Shown here one piece after another: positions 46,098 through 56,918 of a DNA stretch of 64,000 bases; the stretch's first letter is position 1; each line of letters starts with the position of its first letter. The DNA comes from Cunninghamia lanceolata (lineage: Eukaryota > Streptophyta > Pinopsida > Cupressales > Cupressaceae): the NCBI GenBank assembly GCA_027924645.1, contig BSBN01000355.1, positions 1,313,001 to 1,377,000 of the forward strand, given 5' to 3'. The position numbers were made by a program, and so were the translations under genes. Below the pieces are notes generated by a model. It saw only the letters and a program-made list of their open reading frames with translations. It was not told the origin of the DNA and ran no database searches.

Positions 46098-46145
46098 TCA
46101 AAGGACATTTTTTCTCTATACCCACAAAAATAAATGAATACTCCT
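46098..46145 (-). pseudogene. Third NCED-like stub (about 40 bp, inverted)
   Basis: The minus strand reads 'ttgtgggtatagagaaaaaa' followed by 'tgtcctttgacca', matching 44770-44806 in opposite orientation. Too short to classify on its own. Confidence 0.4.
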
Positions 46146-46149
46146 TGAG

Positions 46150-48890
46150 TGGGTTTTGTCTTTGGTAATAAGATATTTTATTATTAGAATATTTTATGGC
46201 TAAAATTAATAAAGAAAAATTAATTTTTTTTTGAAAATTTTCATTTATGTTTTGATTGATTTTAGATCATTAAAATTTGAATATTATGTATGTTATTTTT
46301 TAAAACAAAAATGTATATTCAAATGTTATGTACTCTTAATACGGTTTTATTATAAATGAAATGGTCTAATATAAATTATTTATTTATATGGGTCTTTAAA
46401 AAAAATTAGCACACAAAATAATACTATCTAATTTTGTAAATGAAATACATTAAGGGTAATCAAATAATTTTATTAGATGGTCTTAATTTTCTCTAAATAC
46501 ACATTTTTTTATTCCATTATGTGTGGACATGTGCAATGGTGTGAACACCACTTTAGCAAAGTGTGGATATTGAAAAGAAATAACAATGTTAAAGGAACGA
46601 AGGGCTTAGTCAAAAGTTGTTTGAATATTCTTTTCATGAGACATGAAACATTCAAAGAGGGAAATAAACATCGATTGCTTCTATTGATTTTGACCTGTTC
46701 TTTTTGGATTTTATTAATTCTTGTGCATTTTCATTTTAATGAACAATTTTATAGATATGATATACAGGCATAACTCTACAAATTGAATCAATTAATTTTT
46801 TTGTTAGATTGTACATGCATGTAATTTTTGAAGGTTATAAAGTTGGAGTACAATTGACTCAAATAGGAAGAAATATTGCTATATATTTTGAAGAGCCCCT
46901 ACATATTGATATCAGACACAATTGTAGATATATATTTTATAGTCATAGGTTCATAGCCTAGCACACAAATACTTAAATCAAGACAATCAAACGGATCTTG
47001 AAAAAATATCTCAAATTGAAAACCTATAAAAACAATGGCCTTTTCTAAGCCCAATTTGGCCTAATAAAAATTGTAAAACTCACACTTGTCCATTATTGCC
47101 TGCAATTGGTTGGAATTCATATGCTTGCTATTGATGATGAGGAAAATGCAAAGAGGGTGGTTGTTCAACTTGATAAAAGCATATCTCAGTATGTAATCAA
47201 AGCTATGAATAATTGATGGCATCTCCTTTGTTCCCAAGCCTTACTCATTGTTATCTTTGGTAGATTTACATCTGGTCTACCTAGCACCCATTAGTCACAT
47301 TTCTAAAACATTTTTCGCTAAATCTTGTCACATATTATTATTTCTAAAAAAACTTTGAATGATTGAAATGACCAATACAACATGAATGATCCCACAAACC
47401 ATTTGGTCTCATAAATGTAATCAAAATCATTTCATTTGTTAAAGGGTCCTTCATCTATTGGTGAAGTTGAATGGTTTTGAATGAGCCTACTAGGGATCAA
47501 GTATTGTTGAGTGCAAGACCCTCGACACCATAAGGGATGAGGCCAGAATCATGCCTTGGACAAATTTGGCATAATGGATACCCCTCAATCCTTGATTCTT
47601 AGTTGAAGAGGTATTTACTTAGACTTGTGCTCTCAAATTATATTGTAGAAATGATGTGAGTTTGACATAAAACCCTCCATAAAAAATAAATTAAAATTAA
47701 AATAAAATCATTTCATATAGTTGTGTCCCTACTTGACATTAAAATTTGTTGTAAGATGGCGTGGTCACTAAATTTATTTCAAATGGTGAGTAGTATGAAC
47801 ATAAATGGTAAAAGATAAAGATATAATAATATTTTTTCCAAGTAGTGAAGAACATGAGCATAAATCATAAAAGGTAAAAGTAGAAGAATATTTATTCCAA
47901 ATATTAAGTAAATGAAAATAAACGATAAGATGTAAACGTAAAATAATATTTATTCAAAATATTAAGTAACATGAACATAAATGATAAAAGTTTAAAGTAA
48001 TATTTTTTTTAGGTTGTGAATAACATAAGCATGATTGATAAACTAGCAATCACACCTTGGTGTGCAATGGGTACGCCGAAGAGTTGCGAAAGTTGAATTG
48101 CCATGTCTTTAAGTGAATGATGATTGTCTTGTATCCATATGGCCCATGTAAATTTTTTTGTTTTCCCAAGTGTCATGAATTAATTTGCATAATCTTAATG
48201 GATTTCAAGATCCTTGTGTTTTTCTTAGTAGCTACTTCAAATGTGTGATCTTTCATGTTTGGTGTCTAGTCTCTATTTGCATGCATCCCCTTTCTAGATT
48301 CTTGTTCATGCACTACACTTGGGTACACTTGCATTCCATTAGTCATCACCTATGCATATTATTTGAAGCATGTATGTTTATTTATCACAAGCCTCATACT
48401 TAACATTTTCACACCTACATTTAATAGGCATTGTCTTACAAATATAAGCATGGCCACCACCTACATTTTTACACGATACAATGACCAAGCAAACTTAGTG
48501 ACCCTCGTTAGTTTTATAATTTCACAACTTTGCATAAATTGGAGGTCAAATGGATTAAAATTAAATTTATACATGCTATAATTTTAGATTAAGAATTCCT
48601 AATTGTCTAAAAGTATTAAATTTTAAGGGGAAAACTTTTTGATTTGTTAGAATTTTTAGATGATATGTGAATGATCTTGAAACCTCAAAAATGACATGCA
48701 TTTTGTGTCATGGGAGCCTATTGTGTTCAATCTCGCTCTAGAAAAACTTTTGTAAAAGGAACATAACATAGAATGCATGCTATTTTTTAAAAAGCTATCC
48801 AAGGAACAACAGATAGAGGAGAAAGAAAATATCTTTAAAAAAATATCAATGTAGACAATCATGCTATATTTTAAAAAGGTGGGGTGAGCA
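46150..48890. other. AT-rich intergenic sequence without a recognised gene
   Basis: Open frames are short (98 codons at most, 46477-46773) and show no domain. A 30-residue coding-like run, AIDDEENAKRVVVQLDKSIS, lies near 47135; I cannot assign it. Short repeated phrases 'aatatttattccaaat' and 'ataaatgataaaag' occur at 47800-48000. Confidence 0.5.
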
Positions 48891-48909
48891 GTTTGATACT
48901 AAGTGTCCA

Positions 48910-49010
48910 TTTATCTCTCTATATCTCTCCATCTGTATTTATCCCTCTATCTCTATCTCTATCTCTATCTCTATCTCTATCTTTCTCTATTCATTTGTTT
49001 CTCTCTTCTC
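48910..49010. repeat. (CTCTAT)n tract
   Basis: Pyrimidine-rich hexamer run, densest at 48943-48985. It is directly followed by the helicase fragment. Confidence 0.85.
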
Positions 49011-49012
49011 TC

Positions 49013-49166
49013 TTTCTCTATAACAATACACAAATCACAAGGTCTAACACTTGAAAGGGAAACAATGGAAATTGGCAGCATTGATTGTAAGGGATTAACA
49101 TTCACAACTATATCAAGAGTGTGTAACCTTGCAACTCTTCACATATGCCCTAGCTTCAAATTCTAA
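49013..49166 (+). pseudogene. PIF1-type DNA helicase C-terminal fragment
   Basis: Reads SITIHKSQGLTLERETMEIG and GLTFTTISRVCNLATLHIC, ending PSFKF and TAA. These are the last two helicase motifs of the PIF1/RecD-like superfamily 1B (T-x-H-K-x-Q-G-x-T-L; G-L-x-(F/Y)-x-A-(L/I)-S-R-V). PIF1 helicases unwind DNA in genome maintenance; Helitron transposases carry a related domain. The other motifs are absent from the neighbourhood, and the upstream side is a microsatellite, so this is a relic exon. The Ala-to-Thr change in the 'ALSR' motif also argues against function. Confidence 0.65.
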
Positions 49167-49429
49167 AGATATGCATGCATGCAACAAAGCCCATACACAT
49201 GCAAATAGTTGACCAAAAAAAGGAAATTTTTTTGTCATATCCATACCTACTTTTACCCACTACTATTCAAAACTAACTTTACTACATTGATCATGTCGAC
49301 ATATTTAATCTACTCCATTTATTTTCCAATGCAGGACAACAAAACATATAACTACATTCTTTCAATTATGATGGATAGACAACAAGCATTCACCCTCGAC
49401 AAAGTGTATGCTCTCTTCCCAGGTATAAT

Positions 49430-49438
<9 letters not shown>

Positions 49439-49502
<64 letters not shown>
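49439..49502. repeat. (GT)32 microsatellite
   Basis: 64 bp of perfect GT repeats, followed by 300 bp of CT/TCTCTAT-rich sequence (49503-49790). Confidence 0.95.
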
Positions 49503-49503
<1 letters not shown>

Positions 49504-50060
49504 TCCCCTCTTTGTCTCTTTGTCTCTATATCTCTCTCTTTGTGTAACTCTATATATAAAGATATCTCTCTATCTCTCTATGTAAATCTCTCTCTCTACT
49601 CATATCTCTCTTTTTGTTTAACTCTATTTGTCTCCCTTTTGGTGACTCTTTCTCTCTCTATATGTTCCTCTCTCTCTCTTCCTTGTTCAATTTATAAATA
49701 TATCTCCGCTCATCTCTCTTTTTTTAACTCTCTCTATCAATATCTCTATCCATATCTCTCTTTCTATATCTCTCTTTATATGTATTTGGTTTCTTGAATT
49801 TAAGAAGAATATCTGGTTTTCTATTTATCAAGAAGTATTTAATACAAATCTTTTTGAGGTTATTTCCTAAACCTATGTCTTTCTCTTCTTCTCTACCAAT
49901 CTTTAGAAAAAAATTGATTTGAACGAGAGCACTTACAATAAATTCATGTAAACAAAATTCAATCAAATAAAAATCCCTTTCTCTCTCTTTTTCTTGTTCT
50001 ATATATAAAGATATCTCTATCTTTATATATAAATCTCTCTCTCTCTCTCTGTATGTAGAA
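49503..50060. repeat. CT-rich low-complexity tracts
   Basis: Repeated 'ctctctctatatctctc'-type sequence at 49503-49790 and again at 49975-50055, with a short non-repetitive piece between. All pyrimidine-rich on the plus strand. Confidence 0.8.
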
Positions 50061-50596
50061 AATTTATATCTTTATTTTCTATAGATGAACCTTTGGAAGA
50101 CATACTTTTATTGAGATTTATCTTTTGAAATGGTTTCTTGTTATGGGTTTCATAGTTATTCTTTTCTAAATCAAAGTGCTCTCTAGGATTCTAATTGGCA
50201 ACGAAGCTTGCAATAGTCCCATGTTGATTGTGCAAACAATTTTGCTCCCTATAATCAAAATAAACTCTCCAATTTTCAATCCTTTTTTTGCTAGGGCTCT
50301 CTTTAAATTGGGGAACATGTGACTATGAAAAAACAAGAAATTTATAATTTATTTAAGTGTAGAAAAGTATGAAATAAAGAATTCATTGTACCATAATAGC
50401 ATATAGGTCTACAATTGGCATGCTGACTATGCAAACAAATTTTCTACATAGAATTAGAATAATAATAACTTCCATAATTTTGAATACTTGTTTTTGGTAG
50501 CCTCTTCTATTTGAGTGGAAACTTGGCTATGAAAAATGAGGAATTTATAATTTATTGAAGTCTAGATTAGTACAAAATAAAGGTTTTATTATTCTA

Positions 50597-50845
50597 TCAA
50601 GTTACATTTGAATGCATTGCATGCCTTACATAATTCACAATCCATGGAAATTCATAGAAAATAGAGGAATGCTTCCCCTCTAGTCGATCCCTTGTGTTCC
50701 TGTTGTTGCCTATCAGATTAATATAGGAGCTTCCACCTATTATCAAATCAAAACCTTCAATTGAATTTATCATTTCATCAAGTCTTTCTTTTGTCAAATT
50801 TTACACATCTTTCACCTCAATCAATTTACCCTTTGGATGTGGTTT
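50597..50845 (-). pseudogene. DRM-type DNA methyltransferase fragment
   Basis: Minus-strand frame: PHPKGKLIEVKDV, stop, NLTKERLDEMINSIEGFDLI, IGGSSYINLIGNN, TRDRLEGKHSSIFYEFPWIV, NYVRHAM. This matches the plant Domains Rearranged Methyltransferase catalytic region: G-x-L-I-E-x-x-D-V, then G-G-F-D-L-(V/I)-I-G-G-S-P-C-N-N-L-x-G-x-N-R, then G-L-E-G-x-x-S-S-L-F. DRMs carry out RNA-directed de novo cytosine methylation. The catalytic Pro-Cys is Ser-Tyr here (GGSSYINL) and a stop precedes it, so the fragment is inactive. Only one exon-sized piece is seen. Confidence 0.7.
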
Positions 50846-50939
50846 TTCCACCTAACTTTTGAGGATAAGCTTGTTTTCTTCACAATTTGTTGCAAACACA
50901 AGATAATTGTGTTTTTTTCAATGTGTGCTACACACATGC

Positions 50940-51245
50940 ACTCTCTTTCAAGATATCTCTATCTCCCCTCTCTCCCCCCTCCCCTTCTCTCTTTGTCTCA
51001 TATATCTCTATGTTTCTCTTTCTCTCTTTCTCCTCCTCTCCATTTGAGCTCTCTATATCTATATCTATATCTATATCTATCTCTATCTTTCTCTTCTCTA
51101 TCTCTTTTCATCTCTTCCCCTCTCTACATCAATCTCCCTCTCTATTATCCTCTTTTCCTCTATTACTCTATCTCTCTTCTCTGGGTTTTTCTCCCTTCGT
51201 CTTTTTGTCCCTCTCTTTCTCTCCTCCCTCTCTCTTCCTCTAGGC
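50940..51245. repeat. Long polypyrimidine tract
   Basis: About 300 bp of almost pure C and T on the plus strand, including (TATATC)n near 51050-51080. Frames across it are artefacts. Confidence 0.85.
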
Positions 51246-51299
51246 AAGTATGGGAATATGCATAGATTTGGATAAGATGGGGTCAAATATGTGGGAATG

Positions 51300-52780
51300 C
51301 ATGTAAATGGATAAGCAATGGCATGGGGGAAGGATATTGAATTTGTACAATATTATGTCATTTGTCGATATATATGTATTAAGATATTCTCACAAAATAG
51401 ACATAAAATTAACTGGAAATTGGCATGGGTATGTAAATTTCACCATTACAAATGTGTACAATATCATTAATTATACAATCTAGAAAATTGAATCCAATTT
51501 CTTTGAAATTAAAATTGTGAGGATAATGTATACAAGATAAGATAACGATATTAATGTCCACTAAAATTGATCGATGAGATTGAAAAAGTATAATAGAAAA
51601 CCATAAATAGAGAATGCAAGTGCATCTCTACCCAAAAAAGATAAAAATAAACCATATCTTACTTTTATCTAAAACTTATCATTAAGTTGCTTTCTATTCA
51701 ATCTTTAAAAAATCTTTAAGGTTAAAAACAATATTTAAATTAAATAAATAATTCCAATAAAAATTAATTTTTTATCAAAATAGAAGAGCCAAACAACAAC
51801 TAAACATAAACAATGATGAACCACTAATGTATGAGTTAATTAGTAAGCAAGAGTTGGGTAGTGCATGCATAGGGTTGTTCCTTGTGAAAGTTGGGAAATG
51901 AAAGGTGAAGCCATAAAATGAGGTAAGCTTCATTTTGGTCCGTCGAATTTATTTGACTTCTTATTTCTAATGGTTACAATTTGTTCAATAATTACAAAAT
52001 TTCTTGTAACAAAATATTAATTATTGAATAAGAGTAGGTATGTTACTATTTAAGAGAGATTCAAGAATTATTATTCAATTCATTAGAGAATTGTAAATAA
52101 AAATGGCAGGTCACTATCAAATGGAACAAAGCCAGTTATAACTAAAATAGAAAGCACATAAAGATATGACTAGCAATGGTTGTTGAATGCCATCACTTGA
52201 GAAGAATATGCTTACAAAAATGCCAAAATAAAATAACTAGGGTTTTCTAATCTAAGTGTTTGTTTGACGTAGGGCAACAAATGAAGGGAATTGAATCAAT
52301 GGGCTCTCTATCTTCCTCATTAGATAAATAGGCTTCAAAATAGAAAGATGTCGTCTTATATAAATAGAAGAGAAAAGAGAGAAACATAGGGAGAGATATC
52401 TCAAAAAGAGGAAGTGTGGGATTGTATTCTATTTATATTTAATAATATTTCTTATAATGAATATAATATACAATAATAAACATAGCTATAATATATATTC
52501 TATATATAAAATAAAATTTTAATTTAATAACAAATATATATAGATCTTGACTATATAATATATTTAATAATTTACACTATATAAAATATAGTATATAATA
52601 ATAGGTATAATTATATTTAATATTATATATAAAGCAAATATAATGAAAAATACATATATTATACTATAATATAATATTAAAAATTTATAACTATAATATA
52701 TTTTATATTTATAATATTGTATTTTAAATTGTTAGGTTATTTCTAATTATTTATTTAATGTCTATTAATATTTAATATTA
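51300..52780. other. Intergenic sequence; last 340 bp nearly pure AT
   Basis: No gene recognised. From about 52437 the sequence is AT-only with rare G or C, up to the 20-bp inverted-repeat arm at 52752. Confidence 0.6.
52752..52771 (+). repeat. Left arm of perfect 20-bp inverted repeat
   Basis: 'tatttaatgtctattaatat' is exactly complementary to 54337-54356. The pair encloses the LINE ORF1 fragment. Confidence 0.75.
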
Positions 52781-52789
52781 TTAAAGGTT

Positions 52790-54310
52790 GTGGGGGATCC
52801 GGGAGGGCCCCCTGACCCCCCACCCCACTCTTCTTCGATACAAGTTGTTACAGGTGTAGTTTTGGGTTGCTCTTTTGAACCTGTGTCTCAAGTTGATGCG
52901 TTAGTTCCTAAAGCGTGGAAAAATGTCCTTCTAGGGGACAAAGATCACGTGAGCCTGCGATTTGGTCCATAGCTGTTGGAGACTGTTAATAGATCTGGCC
53001 TTAAACTCCTAGACTTCACTGTGGAGAGGATTGTCTCGATGGAACAAGCTCAGGTGGGAAACTTTTTTTCCTTTAGATCAAACATTGATTTGGTCAGGAG
53101 ATGGGTGGTGGCTAAATGGATACTGAAGGGAAGTGTGTCTGTCAATGCCATGGTGGGTGGATTGTTCCTCTTCAGATTCACTACCAGAGAGGATCTTTCC
53201 TCCATTTTTGCGGGAGGTCCTTGGATGTATGGCAAGCACAACCTATCTCTCTGCAAGTGGAGGCCAGGCTTCGATGCTGTTGTCGATCTCAACAAGATGG
53301 CTATTATATGGGTCAGATTACCAGGTATCTTGCTAGGGTACTGGGATGAAGAATTGTTCACCTAGATTGCTAACACCTTCAGACACTTTATTGCTTTGGA
53401 CAACACTAGAAAAGCTAAGTCTAGGTTAGTTTTTGCTTGTTTTTGTGTCAGTATTGATATCCATAAAACCCTGCCCACCTTGATTACTTTAGAATCTAAG
53501 TTAGGTCAATGGTCTCAACCAATTTAATATGAAAATGCTACTATCTTTTGTCAAAATTGTAATAAAAAGGACATCCAATAACCCAATGCAAGGCCCCAAA
53601 AAATACTGACAAAGGGATCCTTGAGAAAAGGGATGAATAAGAATACCTATTCAAGGAAGATATCCTAAACATTATAAGCTCTCCTCAGAAAGAGCTAGGT
53701 GGGTGGGAAGAGAAGGAAGATAATAGTGTCATGAACCATAGTGCTGATAAGTCTTAGGAGGCTGCAAAGCCTATTGTGTAAGAGGGGATCAACAAGCCCC
53801 AAATAATAGTTAAACAACTACGTTCTGAGTAGGTGATACTACAATAGATGGACAACCCTCTTACGTCTCATGGGGACTTGGAAGATGGAGATATCATCAA
53901 TGATGCTTCTACTAGCCTTGAGAAAAAGGTTGGTGAGATTGCTGGGGTTATGACAAAATGTGTTCTGGAGCCTACCTCAAGATAGATTGATAGCCCATTG
54001 TTCAGTGGGAGGACTGGCAACATGCTTTTGGATACCTCTATCTTAAGAGACAACCCTTCCAGCTTAACCGGGCGAGAGCTGGAACTAGTAGGTCCAGCAT
54101 TGACTGAGATGTAGAGGGATGGACTACAACTAAGAAAAAATGCCAAAATACAAGGAAGAAGACTGCTAATGTGGGAATGGATTCTAAGGCAGATAGACCC
54201 TCCCAAAGAGAAACTAGGCAAAGGGAAGTCAACAAGGACATAGCGATGGGTAGATAAAGGACTCTGGAGATTACCTCTAAAAAGATCCAAAAATGAGGAT
54301 ATCCATGCCA
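52790..54310 (+). pseudogene. L1-type LINE ORF1 (DUF4283 and zinc knuckle)
   Basis: Begins at an ATG, MGDPGGPPDPPPHSSS, and reads WKNVLLGDKDHVSLRFGP, stop, then one frame of 129 codons (52976-53365). That frame includes VERIVSMEQAQVGNFF, DLVRRWVVAKWILKGSVSVN, LFLFRFTTREDLSSIFAGG, PWMYGKHNLSLCKWRPGFD and MAIIWVRLPGILLGYWDEEL, the DUF4283 domain. Downstream, NATIFCQNCNKKD is a damaged zinc knuckle. A charged tail runs to about 54310. No ORF2 follows. It is better preserved than the copy at 6.6 kb, and several stops exclude function. Confidence 0.85.
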
Positions 54311-54336
54311 AAGCATTTTAATTTACACGCTTGAAT

Positions 54337-54356
54337 ATATTAATAGACATTAAATA
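54337..54356 (-). repeat. Right arm of perfect 20-bp inverted repeat
   Basis: Exact reverse complement of 52752-52771; the arms are 1565 bp apart. Similarity may extend outward through AT-rich sequence. Confidence 0.75.
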
Positions 54357-54422
54357 TATAATATTAAAAATAATTAATTTTAAATTTTTTAGATTTTTAA
54401 TTATTTTTTTAATTGAATTAGT

Positions 54423-55118
54423 CTATACAAGGATTATGTGAATTTGGTAGCTTATTTTGTCATTGAGGATATTCAATACTCAATACTACATGAAGCAATT
54501 GAAACCCACAAGGCACACGAAGTGCAACAGAAAGGTTGCCTATAAGACATCTAGGCCCATCATTTGAAATCAAGAAAATGCATTCTACTACACTCTGTGT
54601 GCCTTGTGGTTGAATGAATAGACTTATAGAATTCCTTCTTTTACCATCTTTTGAATGGAATATAAATGTCTATTCATCCACTTCCAAAGTTGGAGGTTTT
54701 TTGTGCTGTTGTATAGATACATGTAGATAGAAATTGTGAGCATTTTGGGGATATACACAAGAACATATCCTCACAATATAGAATTCTTGTTGGCAGTGTC
54801 TTATAGAGTTCTTGTTTGTTATGAGTCAGTCGCCAAGCTCATTGAGCCAATTGTGTTTTGTAATGTTTGCAGGAATAATGTGCACAAGTACTATTTTGTC
54901 AAATGGATTAAAAGTAAGCACTTGGGGGACGTGACTTGTATTTATTGCAAGGCTCCCTGGAAGGAAACTGGTAAAATCCACAAGGGTCATGTGAATTTGG
55001 TAGCTTATTCCGTCGTAAGGATATTCTATACTTAATACAACGTGAAACAAGCAAAACCCATAAGGCATACAAAGTGTAATAGAATGCCTGTAAGACATCC
55101 AGGCCCATCATTTGAGAT
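54423..55118. repeat. Direct repeat of about 140 bp (54423-54566 and 54983-55118)
   Basis: Both copies share 'gtgaatttggtagcttatt', a 'gaggatattc' block, 'aacccayaaggca' and 'aggcccatcatttga'. The second includes the end of the RING-type coding fragment, so the first is a truncated duplicate. A further 42-bp phrase ('tgtatagatacatgtagata...') is repeated at 54705 and 55590. Confidence 0.8.
54820..55020 (+). pseudogene. RING-type zinc-finger gene fragment
   Basis: Reads VCYESVAKLIEPIVFCNVCR, NNVHKYYFVKWIKSKHLGDV and TCIYCKAPWKETGKIHKGHV, then NLVAYSV. The C-x2-C-x3-H spacing, followed by W and by C-x2-C-K/R-A-P-W, is a RING-type finger; the trailing (Y/H)-V-N-L-A-A-Y-S resembles plant RING/SWIM proteins that I recall only as a type. 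The first Cys pair is incomplete and one Cys after the His is Tyr (HKYY). RING proteins are usually ubiquitin ligases. Only an exon-sized piece is present. Confidence 0.55.
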
Positions 55119-55119
55119 G

Positions 55120-56829
55120 ATTGTAGAATATGCACAAAATAGATTTGTTGAAAAGTCTTAACAAACTTTCAAGGAAATGCAATTGATATGTGTAAAGCCA
55201 AACTCATCAACAATTAATTTGTGGACTTGCCCAGTATTACACGTATAAAGCATAACTTTCTCTTAACAAAGAAAAAAAACCAAGAAATTATTATATCCAT
55301 AGCCAAAACCCATAAAAAATTGATGTCTACAAATTCTTTCAACCTTCACTTGAACAAACCCTCCAATATAGGGCACATGAATTCTTCCATGGCTACCATA
55401 ATTAGAATGAGCCAGACTACAAAACAAGTAAGTAGGGGCAATATCCATTTTCTCTCTAACAAAAATTCTCATACCATGACATAAAGACCAAACCAAGTCC
55501 TTCGATGATGTGTAGAATCTGGGATGAGGCGGCATCAAGTTTGTGCACACAAAGCATAGATATACACAAGACTTGGAGGAATCTTGTGCTATTGTATAGA
55601 TACATGTAGATAGAAATTGTGACCACCACAAATAACCAAAACAATGGTCCAAAGATGTTTGCAAGGTGTTCGAAAGATTTGACACTACAATCTCACTAGA
55701 ACCATAGTTTCATGTTGAATGCCTAGGTTCAAATGTTTGTCTTTTAAATTTATGACAAATGAAATTTTAGAGAAATATTTGTATCTTGAAAATGATGCTT
55801 GTGAATTGGGATTGAAGAGACCATTGGACATTGTCATTAGCATAGGAAATGTGTAATTAAGTTAATTGTTGAAATAGTTAATGTAAGTAATGCAGTGTCT
55901 AATATACTTACATTTATGTGACTAATTGCAACCTATGAAAGACATAATATAAATAGTAATATAGGGTTTAATACAAACTGTACTTACTATTTAATAGAGA
56001 CGCATTGCAATTTATTTTTAATATTTCAAAAGTTAAATTAAATTTAACATCTAATTGTGAGATGAGATTTGATTTTTAAAAACTTTAGAATTATTTCTAT
56101 CACAATGTGTTGTGGCTCTACTGATGTAAGCATCAATGAATTAAATTAAATATATTTAATTGTGAGATAAGGTTGGGTGAGTTGTCAGAATTTTATTATC
56201 AACCTCTTTTATTTTTATTATAGAATTATATTACAACGTGTTGTTGTCTCTATAGATATAATGGTGCAACATTAGGTATTTATAAATGCGTTATGTTTAA
56301 TAAGTTTTGCTTTCTTCTTTTCAATAAATTTAACATCATTCCTAGATGCATCAAAATATAGCATGAGATGGTGAGCAACTTGTTTACAATGCCATTCAAA
56401 ACTTTAGAAGGGATGGTTGCATGAGCGCATTATAAAGATGCTCACCAATGCTACATGTTTCCCAATCAATGCTCATGCACATCCAATAACATTGTGGCTC
56501 CATCCAATACATATTTTATTCAAAGAAGATGTGTTTTAGTAGAAGAAACAACCCATCAACTTATCATACATTTTAGCTAAGCTACCCAACATATTAAATG
56601 CAGGGCTTGTAACTTGTTTTAGTCATAGAAACAATTCCAAGAGGCACATTCTTTTTAGATTTATCTTGAGGGGAAATGTATTTTTCTATAACCCCATAAG
56701 AAAAAGGGGGCACTGTAGGTTCAATCTCATTAGCATGGACGTAAAGTAGGCTCTGTCAATCTACCACTCTAGTAATACAAAGACTGCCTCTAGATGACAC
56801 TAATCATAAGATAAAGGGTTATCAATTAC
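55120..56829. other. Intergenic or intronic sequence; no clear exon
   Basis: A 140-codon minus frame (55263-55685) has no recognised domain. On the minus strand near 56725-56590 an open run reads VPPFSYGVIEKYISPQDKSK, which I cannot assign. No later kinase exon (the W-M-A-P-E segment) is visible downstream of the exon at 56830. Confidence 0.45.
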
Positions 56830-56918
56830 AATCATCATTTCAGTTAAAGTTTCCTCTCTTTCCAATCCAAAAGTTGAAAGCTTAACTTTCTTTTGATTAG
56901 TTGTTAGTAGAAGATTAT
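56830..56918 (-). pseudogene. ATN1/Raf-like protein kinase pseudogene, second exon in window
   Basis: After a splice acceptor ('cttcttgtatcag' on the minus strand) the exon reads DNLLLTTNQKKVKLSTFGLE and REETLTEMM. This is the segment after HRDLK through the DFG motif of the plant ATN1-type family, whose members read P-E/D-N-L-(L/I)-L-(T/S)...V-K-L-A-D-F-G-L-A-R-E-E-x-(V/L)-T-E-M-M. DFG is TFG here, so the metal-binding Asp is gone. The codon split across the intron (G at the end of the first exon, AT here) gives Asp, as expected. After TEMM similarity stops; a 'gtaatt' donor is possible. Confidence 0.8.

Noticed and set aside
48903..49797. Frames rich in Leu-Tyr-Ser and Cys-Val around the CT and GT microsatellites
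   Set aside because: Low-complexity translation of repeats; only the helicase part at 49013-49166 carries real motifs.
50837..51286. Overlapping frames of 118-142 codons in the polypyrimidine tract
   Set aside because: Composition artefact without domains; both strands stay open only because the tract lacks A-rich stops.
55263..55685. 140-codon minus-strand frame as a gene
   Set aside because: No domain recognised; it overlaps the 42-bp direct repeat and lacks a plausible start context.
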